DNA from: Hippophae tibetana
Taxonomy: Eukaryota > Streptophyta > Magnoliopsida > Rosales > Elaeagnaceae
NCBI GenBank assembly: GCA_037013495.1
Contig: CM072810.1
Coordinates: 33,323,843 to 33,387,842, forward strand
Length of the DNA stretch: 64,000 nt
Direction of reading: 5' to 3'
Shown: positions 53,413 through 63,490 of the stretch, one piece after another
Layout of the letters: every line of letters begins with the position of its first letter
How positions within the stretch are numbered: position 1 is the stretch's first letter
Translations under genes and position numbers: made by a program
Notes under the pieces: generated by a model
What the model saw: only the letters and a program-made list of their open reading frames with translations
What the model was told of the DNA's origin: nothing
The model's database searches: none

Positions 53413-56400
53413 GGATGAAACTTGGAACAAATTCTAATCATGTTTTTCAAACATTATCAACTACTCGTACAATTTGGGTGGACCTATCTGGTAAGGGAAA
53501 TAGATTGAGAAATTCCTTACTAGCTTACCTTATCATTTTCAAGAAAAGTTACCTTGCTTAAATACATGAAAAATCCTTGTGAACTTACTCTTAAATGAAT
53601 CACTTGGGCAAGTATTCGAACTGCATCACTTGTATCCGATATGTCAGCCATCCACTTACGAGGACACAAAGAACTTGGCTTTATAGACATCAAGGATAGT
53701 GGTCTTAGCGAAGATCTTTTTGACACAGTTTTTAGGAATGATGACTCTAATACCAATGAAGAGAAATGGGATCTACTTTCCCAGAGAGTTACTAAATTTC
53801 TTAGATAGAATTAACCCTTTTTAGGGGTTTTAGAAAAAAATAATCCGAGCTCCAAAATGATTATTTCAATGAATTTAGAGTTGTACTTCTTCCAAACAAC
53901 ATGAAATATTTTGCAGACCACTCATATAGGTATTTGAGCTAAAAAATAAATCTAGAACTACGAAGTTGATTAAAAATTTTGAACTCTATATCCAGCAAGA
54001 GGATGAAACTTGGAACAAATTCTAATCATGTTTTTCAAACATTATCAACTACTCGTACAATTTGGGTGGACCTATAAAGAAAGGGAAAGAGATTGAGAAA
54101 TTCCTTACTAGCTTACCTTATCATTTTCAAGAAAAGTTACCTTGCTTAAATACATGAAAAATCCTTGTGAACTTGCTGTTAAATGAATCACTTGGGCAAG
54201 TATTCAAACTGCATCACTTGTATCCAATATGTCAGCCATCCACTTACGAGGACACAAAGAACTTGGCTTTATAGACATCAAGGATAGTGGTCTTAGCGAA
54301 GATCTTTTTGACACAGTTTTTAGGAATGATGACTCTAATACCAATGAAGAGAAATGGGATCTACTTTCCCAGAGAGTTACTAAATTTCTTAGATAGAATT
54401 AACCCTTTTTAGGGGTTTTAGAAAAAAATAATCATAGCTCCAAAATGATTATTTCAATGACTTTGGAGTTGTACTTCTTCCAAATAACATGAAATAATTT
54501 GCAGACCACTCATATAGGTATTTGAGCTAAAAAATAAATCTAGAACTACGAAGTTGATTAAAAAATTTGAACTCTATATCCAGCAAGAGGATGAAACTTG
54601 GAACAAATTCTAATCATGATTTTCAAACATTATCAACTACTCGTACAATTTGGGTGGACCTATAAGGAAAGGTAAGTAGATTGAGAAATTCCTTACTAGC
54701 TTACTTTATCATTTTCAAGCAAAAGTTACCTTGCTTAAATACATGAAAAATCCTTGTGAACTTACTGTTAAATGAATCACTTGGGCAAGTATTCGAACTG
54801 CATCACTTGTATCCAATATGTCAGCCATCCACTTATGAGGACACAAAGATCTTGGCTTTATAGACATCAAGGATAGTGGTCTTAGCCAAGATCTTTTTGA
54901 CACAGTTTTTAGGAATGATGACTCTAATACCAATGAATAGAAATGGGATCTACTTTCCCAGAGATTTAATAAATTTCTTAGATAGAATTAGCCCTTTTTT
55001 AGGGGTTTTAGAAAAACATAATCCGAGCTCTAAAATGATTATTTCAATGAATTTAGAGTTGTACATCTTCCAAACAACATGAAATATTTTGCAGACCACC
55101 CATATAGGTATTTGAGCTAAAAAATAAATCTAGAACTACGAAGTTGACCAAAAATTATGAACTCTATATCCAGCAAGAGGATGAAACTTGGAACAAATTC
55201 TAATCATGTTTTTCAAACATTATCAACTACTCGTACAATTTGGGTGGACCTATCTGGTAAGGGAAATAGATTGAGAAATTCCTTACTAGCTTACCTTATC
55301 ATTTTCAAGAAAAGTTACCTTGCTTAAATACATGAAAAATCCTTGTGAACTTACTGTTAAATGAATCACTTGGGCAAGTATTCGAACTGCATCACTTGTA
55401 TCCAATATGTCAGCCATCCACTTATGAGGACACAAAGATCTTGGCTTTATAGACATCAAGGATAGTGGTCTTAGCCAAGATCTTTTTGACACAGTTTTTA
55501 GGAATGATGACTCTAATACCAATGAAGAGAAATGGGATCTACTTTCCCAGATAGTTACTAAATTTCTTAGATAGAATTAACCCTTTTTAGGGGTTTTAGA
55601 AAAAAATAATCAGAGCTCCAAAATGATTATTTCAAAGAATTTAGAGTTGTACTTATTCCAAACAACATGAAATATTTTGCAGACCACTCATATGGGTATT
55701 TGAGCTAAAAAATAAATCTAGAACTACGAAGTTGACCAAAAATTTTGAACTCTATATCCAGCAAGAGGATGAAACTTGGAACAAATTCTAATCATGTTTT
55801 TCAAACATTATCAACTACTCGTACAATTTGGGTGGACCTATAAGGAAAGGGAAGTAGATTGAGAAATTCCTTACTAGCTTACCTTATCATTTTCAAGCAA
55901 AAGTAACCTTGCTTGAATACAAGAAAAATAACTGTGAACTTACTGTTAAATGAATCACTTGGGCAAGTATTCGAACTGCATCACTTGTATCCAATATGTC
56001 AGCCATCCACTAACGAGGACGGAAAGAACTTGGCTTTATAGACATCAAGGATAGTGGGCTTAGCGAAGATCTTTTTCACACAGTTTTTAGGAATGGTGAC
56101 TCTAATACCAATGAAGAGAAATGGGATCTACTTTCCTAGAGAGTTACTAAATTTCTTAAATAGAATTAACCCTTTTTAGGGGTTTTATAAAAAAAATAAT
56201 CCGAGCTCCAAAATGATTATTTCAATGAATTTAGAGTTGTACATCTTCCAAACAACATGAAATATTTTGCAGACCACCCATATAGGTATTTGAGCTAAAA
56301 AATAAATCTAGAATTACGAAGTTGACCAAAAAATTTGAACTCTATATCCAGCAAGAGGATGAAACTTGGAACAAATTCTAATCATGTTTTTCAAACATTA

Positions 56401-59400
56401 TCAACTACTCGTACAATTTGGGTGGACCTATCTGGAAAGGGAAAGAGATTGAGAAATTCCTTACTAGCTTACTTTATCATTTTCAAGCAAAAGTTACCTT
56501 GCTTAAATACATAAAAATCCTTGTGAACTTACTGTTAAATGAATCACTTGGGCAAGTATTCGAACTGCATCACTTGTATCCAATATGTCAGCCATCCACT
56601 CACGAGGACGGAAAGAGCGTGGCTTTGTAGACATCAAGGATAGTGGTCTTAGCGAAGATCGTTTTCACACAATTGTTAGAAATGATGACTGTAATACGAA
56701 TGAAGAGAAATGGGATCTACTTTCCTAGAGAGTTACTAAACTTTTTAAATAGAATTAACCCTTTTTAGGGGTTTTATAAAAAAAATAATTCGAGCTCCAA
56801 AATGATTATTTCAATGAATTTAGAGTTGTACTTCTTCTAAACAACATGAAATATTTTGCAGACCACCCATATAGGTATTTGAGCTAAAAAATAAATCTAG
56901 AACTACGAAGTTGACCAAAAATTATGAACTCTATATCCAGCAAGAGGATGAAACTTGGAACAAATTCTAATCATGTTTTTCAAACATTATCAACTACTCG
57001 TACAATTTGGGTGGACCTATCTGGTAAGGGAAATAGATTGAGAAATTCCTTACTAGCTTACCTTATCATTTTCAAGAAAAGTTACCTTGCTTAAATACAT
57101 GAAAAATCCTTGTGAACTTACTGTTAAATGAATCACTTGGGCAAGTATTCGAACTGCATCACTTGTATCCAATATGTCAGCCATCCACTCACGAGGACGG
57201 AAAGAGCGTGGCTTTGTAGACATCAAGGATAGTGGTCTTAGCGAAGATCGTTTTCACACAATTGTTAGAAATGATGACTGTAATACCAATGAAGAGAAAT
57301 GGGATCTACTTTCCTAGAGAGTTACTAAACTTTTTAAATAGAATTAACCCTTTTTAGGGGTTTTATAAAAAAAATAATTCGAGCTCCAAAATGATTATTT
57401 CAATGAATTTAGAGTTGTACTTCTTCCAAACAACATGAAATATTTTGCAGACCACCCATATAGGTATTTGAGCTAAAAAATAAATCTAGAACTACGAAGT
57501 TGACCAAAAATTATGAACTCTATATCCAGCAAGAGGATGAAACTTGGAACAAATTCTAATCATGTTTTTCAAACATTATCAACTACTCGTACAATTTGGG
57601 TGGACCTATCTGGTAAGGGAAATAGATTGAGAAATTCCTTACTAGCTTACCTTATCATTTTCAAGAAAAGTTACCTTGCTTAAATACATGAAAAATCCTT
57701 GTGAACTTACTCTTAAATGAATCACTTGGGCAAGTATTCGAACTGCATCACTTGTATCCGATATGTCAGCCATCCACTTACGAGGACACAAAGAACTTGG
57801 CTTTATAGACATCAAGGATAGTGGTCTTAGCGAAGATCTTTTTGACACAGTTTTTAGGAATGATGACTCTAATTTAAATGAAGAGAAATGGGATCTACTT
57901 TCCCAGAGAGTTACTAAATTTCTTAGATAGAATTAACCCTTTTTAGGGGTTTTAGAAAAAAATAATCCGAGCTCCAAAATGATTATTTCAATGAATTTAG
58001 AGTTGTACTTCTTCCAAACAACATGAAATATTTTGCAGACCACTCATATAGGTATTTGAGCTAAAAAATAAATCTAGAACTACGAAGTTGATTAAAAATT
58101 TTGAACTCTATATCCAGCAAGAGGATGAAACTTGGAACAAATTCTAATCATGTTTTTCAAACATTATCAACTACTCGTACAATTTGGGTGGACCTATCTG
58201 GAAAGGGAAAGAGATTGAGAAATTCCTTACTAGCTTACCTTATCATTTTCAAGAAAAGTTACCTTGCTTAAATACATGAAACATCCTTGTGAACTTACTG
58301 TTAAATGAATCACTTGGGCAAGTATTCGAACTGCATCACTTGTATCCAATATATCAGCCATCCACTTACGAGGACACAAAGAACTTGGCTTTATAGACAT
58401 CAAGGATAGTGGTCTTAGCGAAGATCTTTTTGACACAGTTTTTAGGAATGATGACTCTAATACCAATGAAGAGAAATGGGATCTACTTTCCCAGAGAGTT
58501 ACTAAATTTCTTAGATAGAATTAACCCTTTTTAGGGGTTTTAGAAAAAAATAATCATAGCTCCAAAATGATTATTTCAATGAATTTGGAGTTGTACTTCT
58601 TCCAAATAACATGAAATAATTTGCAGACCACTCATATAGGTATTTGAGCTAAAAAATAAATCTTGAACTACGAAGTTGATTAAAATTTTTGAACTCTATA
58701 TCCAGCAAGAGGATGAAACTTGGAACAAATTCTACTCATGATTTTCAAACATTATCAACTACTCGTACAATTTGGGTGGACCTATAAGGAAAGGGAAGTA
58801 GATTGAGAAATTCCTTACTAGCTTACTTTATCATTTTCAAGCAAAAGTTACCTTGCTTAAATACATGAAAAATCCTTGTGAACTTACTGTTAAATGAATC
58901 ACTTGGGCAAGTATTCGAACTGCATCACTTGTATCCAATATGTCAGCCATCCACTTATGAGGACACAAAGATCTTGGCTTTATAGACATCAAGGATAGTG
59001 GTCTTAGCCAAGATCTTTTTGACACAGTTTTTAGGAATGATGACTCTAATACCAATGAATAGAAATGGGATCTACTTTCCCAGAGATTTACTAAATTTCT
59101 TAGATAGAATTAGCCCTTTTTTAGGGGTTTTAGAAAAAAATAATCCGAGCTCTAAAATGATTATTTCAATGAATTTAGAGTTGTACTTCTTCCAAACAAC
59201 ATGAAATATTTTGCAGACCACCCATATAGGTATTTGAGCTAAAAAATAAATCTAGAACTACGAAGTTGACCAAAAAATTTGAACTCTATATCCAGCAAGA
59301 GGATGAAACTTGGAACAAATTCTAATCATGTTTTTCAAACATTATCAACTACTCGTACAATTTGGGTGGACCTATCTGGAAATGGAAAGAGATTGAGAAA

Positions 59401-60163
59401 TTCCTTACTAGCTTACCTTATCATTTTCAAGCAAAAGTTACCTTGCTTAAATACATAAAAATTCCTTGTGAACTTACTGTTAAATGAATCACTTGGGCAA
59501 GTATTCGAACTCCATCACTTGTATCCAATATGTCAGCCATCCACTAACGAGGACGGAAAGAACTTGGCTTTATAGACATCAAGGATAGTGGTCTTAGCGA
59601 AGATCTTTTTGACACAGTTGTTAGGAATGGTGACTCTAATACCAATGAATAGAAATGGGATCTACTTTCCTAGAGATTTACTAAATTTCTTAGATAGAAT
59701 TAGCCCTTTTTTAGGGGTTTTAGAAAAAAATAATCCGAGCTCTAAAATGATTATTTCAATGAATTTAGAGTTGTACATCTTCCAAACAACATGAAATATT
59801 TTGCAGACCACCCATATAGGTATTTGAGCTAAAAAATAAATCTAGAACTACGAAGTTGACCAAAAATGATGAACTCTATATCCAGCAAGAGGATGAAACT
59901 TGGAACAAATTCTAATCATGTTTTTCAAACATTATCAACTACTCGTACAATTTGGGGTGGACCTATCTGGAAATGGAAATAGATTGAGAAATTCCTTACT
60001 AGCTTACCTTATCATTTTCAAGCAAAAGTTACCTTGCTTAAATACATAAAAATTCCTTGCGAACTTATTGTTAAATGAATCACTTGGGCAAGTATTCAAA
60101 CTGCATCACTTGTATCGAATATGTTAGCCATCCACTTTCGAGGTTGGAAAGAGCTTGGCTTTG

Positions 60164-61376
60164 TAGACATCAAGGATAGTGGTCTTAGCGAAGATCGTTT
60201 TCACACAATTGTTAGAAATGATGACTGTAATACCAATGAAGAGAAATGGGATCTACTTTCCTAGAGAGTTACTAAATTTCTTAAATAGAATTAACCCTTT
60301 TTAGGGGTTTTATAAAAAAAATAATCCAAGCTCCAAAATGATTATTTCAATGAATTTAGAGTTGTACTTCTTCCAAACAACATGAAATATTTTGCATACC
60401 ACTCATATAGGTATTTGAGCTAAAAAAGAAATCTAGAACTACGAAGTTGACCAAAAATTTTGAACTCTATATCAAGCAAAAGGATGAAACTTGGAACAAA
60501 TTCTAATCTTGTTTTTCAAACACTATCAACTACTCGTACAATTTGGGTGGACCTATATGGAAAGGGAAATAGATTGAGAAATTCCTTACTAGCTTACCTT
60601 ATCATTTTCAAGCAAAAGTTACCTTGCTTAAATACATGAAAAATCCTTGTGAACTTACTGTTAAATGAATGACTTGGGCAAGTATTTGAACTGCATCACT
60701 TGTATCCAATATGTCAGCCATCCACTTACGAGGACACAAAGAACTTGGCTTTATAGACATCAAGGATAGTGGTCTTAGCGAAGATCGTTTTCACACAATT
60801 GTTAGAAATGATGACTGTAATACCAATGAAGAGAAATGGGATCTACTTTCCTAGAGAGTTACTAAATTTCTTAAATAGAATTAACCCTTTTTAGGGGTTT
60901 TATAAAAAAAATAATCCAAGCTCCAAAATGATTATTTCAATGAATTTAGAGTTGTACTTCTTCCAAACAACATGAAATATTTTGCATACCACTCATATAG
61001 GTATTTGAGCTAAAAAAGAAATCTAGAACTACGAAGTTGACCAAAAATTTTGAACTCTATATCAAGCAAAAGGATGAAACTTGGAACAAATTCTAATCTT
61101 GTTTTTCAAACACTATCAACTACTCGTACAATTTGGGTGGACCTATATGGAAAGGGAAATAGATTGAGAAATTCCTTACTAGCTTACCTTATCATTTTCA
61201 AGCAAAAGTTACCTTGCTTAAATACATGAAAAATCCTTGTGAACTTACTGTTAAATGAATGACTTGGGCAAGTATTTGAACTGCATCACTTGTATCCAAT
61301 ATGTCAGCCATCCACTTACGAGGACACAAAGAACTTGGCTTTATAGACATCAAGGATAGTGGTCTTAGCGAAGATC
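60164..61376 (+). repeat. Recent one-monomer duplication, m103/m104/m105 (590 bp offset), subtype-crossing
   Basis: Bases 60164-60786 and 60754-61376 look identical over about 623 bp, including the rare ATAATCCAAGCTCC and CAAGTATTTGAACTGC. The duplication joins a b-type tag to a G-type box, making m104 (anchor 60769) a b/e recombinant. The switch lies between the b mark at 60753 (TTATAGAC rather than TTGTAGAC) and the G-type mark at 60787. Confidence 0.9.
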
Positions 61377-62227
61377 TTTTTGACACAGTTTTTAGGAATG
61401 ATGACTCTAATACCAATGAAGAGAAATGGGATCTACTTTCCCAGAGAGTTACTAAATTTCTTAGATAGAATTAACCCTTTTTAGGGGTTTTAGAAAAAAA
61501 TAATCCGATCTCCAAAATGATTATTTAATGAATTTAGAGTTGTACTTCTTCCAAACAACATGAAATATTTTGCAGACCACTCATATAGGTATTTGAGCTA
61601 AAAAATAAATCTAGAACTACGAAGTTGACCAAAAATTTTGAACTCTATATCCAGCAAGAGGATGAAACATGGAACAAATTCTAATCATGTTTTTCAAACA
61701 TTATCAACTACTCGTACAATTTAGGGGGACCTATAAGGAAAGGGCATTAGATTGAGAAATTCCTTACTAGCTTACCTTATCATTTTCAAGAAAAAGTTAC
61801 CTTGCTTAAATACATGAAAAATCCTTGGGAACATACTGTTAAATGAATCACTTGGGCAAGTATTCGAACTGCATCACTTGTATCCAATATGTCTGCCATC
61901 CACTTACGAGGACACAAAGAACTTGGCTTTATAGACATCAAGGATTGTGGTCTTAGCGAAGATCTTTTTGACACAGTTTTTAGGAATGATGACTCTAATA
62001 CCAATGAAGAGAAATGGGATCTACTTTCCCAGAGAGTTACTAAATTTCTTAGATAGAATTAACCCTTTTTAGGGGTTTTAGAAAAAAATAATCATAGCTC
62101 CAAAATGATTATTTCAATGAATTTGGAGTTGTACTTCTTCCAAATAACATGAAATAATTTGCGGACCACACATATAGGTATTTGAGCTAAAAAATAAATC
62201 TAGAACTACGAAGTTGATTAAAAATTT

Positions 62228-63490
62228 TGAACTCTATATCCAGCAAGAGGATGAAACTTGGAACAAATTCTAATCATGTTTTTCAAACATTATCAACTAC
62301 TCGTACAATTTTGGTGGACCTATAAGGAAAGGGCATTAGATTGAGAAATTCCTTACTAGCTTACCTTATCATTTTCAAGCAAAAGTTACCTTGCTTAAAT
62401 ACATAAAAATTCCTTGTGAACTTACTGTTAAATGAATCACTTGGGCAAGTATTCGAACTCCATCACTTGTATCCAATATGTCAGCCATCCACTAACGAGG
62501 ACGGAAAGAACTTCGCTTTATAGACATCAAGGATAGTGGTCTTAGCGAAGATCTTTTTGACACAGTTGTTAGGAATGGTGACTCTAATACCAATGAATAG
62601 AAATGTGATCTACTTTCCTAGAGATTTACTAAATTTCTTAGATAGAATTAGCCCTTTTTTAGGTGTTTTAGAAAAAAATAATCCGAGCTCTAAAATGATT
62701 ATTTCAATGAATTTAGAGTTGTACATCTTCCAAACAACATGAAATATTTTGCAGACCACCCATATAGGTATTTGAGCTAAAAAATAAATCTAGAACTACG
62801 AAGTTGACCAAAAATTATGAACTCTATATCCAGCAAGAGGATGAAACTTGGAACAAATTCTAATCATGTTTTTCAAACATTATCAACTACTCGTACAATT
62901 TTGGTGGACCTATAAGGAAAGGGCATTAGATTGAGAAATTCCTTACTAGCTTACCTTATCATTTTCAAGCAAAAGTTACCTTGCTTAAATACATAAAAAT
63001 TCCTTGTGAACTTACTGTTAAATGAATCACTTGGGCAAGTATTCGAACTCCATCACTTGTATCCAATATGTCAGCCATCCACTAACGAGGACGGAAAGAA
63101 CTTCGCTTTATAGACATCAAGGATAGTGGTCTTAGCGAAGATCTTTTTGACACAGTTGTTAGGAATGGTGACTCTAATACCAATGAATAGAAATGTGATC
63201 TACTTTCCTAGAGATTTACTAAATTTCTTAGATAGAATTAGCCCTTTTTTAGGTGTTTTAGAAAAAAATAATCCGAGCTCTAAAATGATTATTTCAATGA
63301 ATTTAGAGTTGTACATCTTCCAAACAACATGAAATATTTTGCAGACCACCCATATAGGTATTTGACCTAAAAAATAAATCTAGAACTACGAAGTTGACCA
63401 AAAATTATGAACTCTATATCCAGCAAGAGGATGAAACTTGGAACAAATTCTAATCATGTTTTTCAAACATTATCAACTACTCGTACAATT
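62228..63490 (+). repeat. Recent one-monomer duplication, m107/m108 (590 bp offset)
   Basis: Bases 62228-62900 match 62818-63490 with one mismatch that I can see (TTTGAGC against TTTGACC at 62776/63366). Both copies carry marks found nowhere else in the window: ACAATTTTGGTGGACC, GAACTTCGCTTTATAG, AAATGTGATCTAC and TTTTTTAGGTGTTTTAG. Identity ends abruptly at both sides, as expected for a single unequal crossover or replication slip of one unit. Confidence 0.92.

Larger units (their letters stand above)
47523..59300 (+). repeat. Higher-order repeat: c-x-f-b*-b pentamer (~2944 bp) with expansions, m82-m101
   Basis: Anchors are 47811 f, 48400 b*, 48989 c, 49578 f, 50167 b*, 50756 b*, 51343 b, 51932 c, 52521 d/G, 53110 f, 53699 b*, 54287 b, 54876 c, 55465 c, 56054 d, 56643 f, 57232 f, 57821 b*, 58409 b and 58998 c. 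The c copies of the AAAGATCTTGG lineage at 48989, 51932 and 54876 are 2943-2944 bp apart. Single-monomer duplications (b* at m86-m87, c at m94-m95, f at m97-m98) then stretch the unit. The d copies m90 and m96 share TTGAATACAAGAAAAATAAC and lie 3533 bp apart. Confidence 0.86.
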
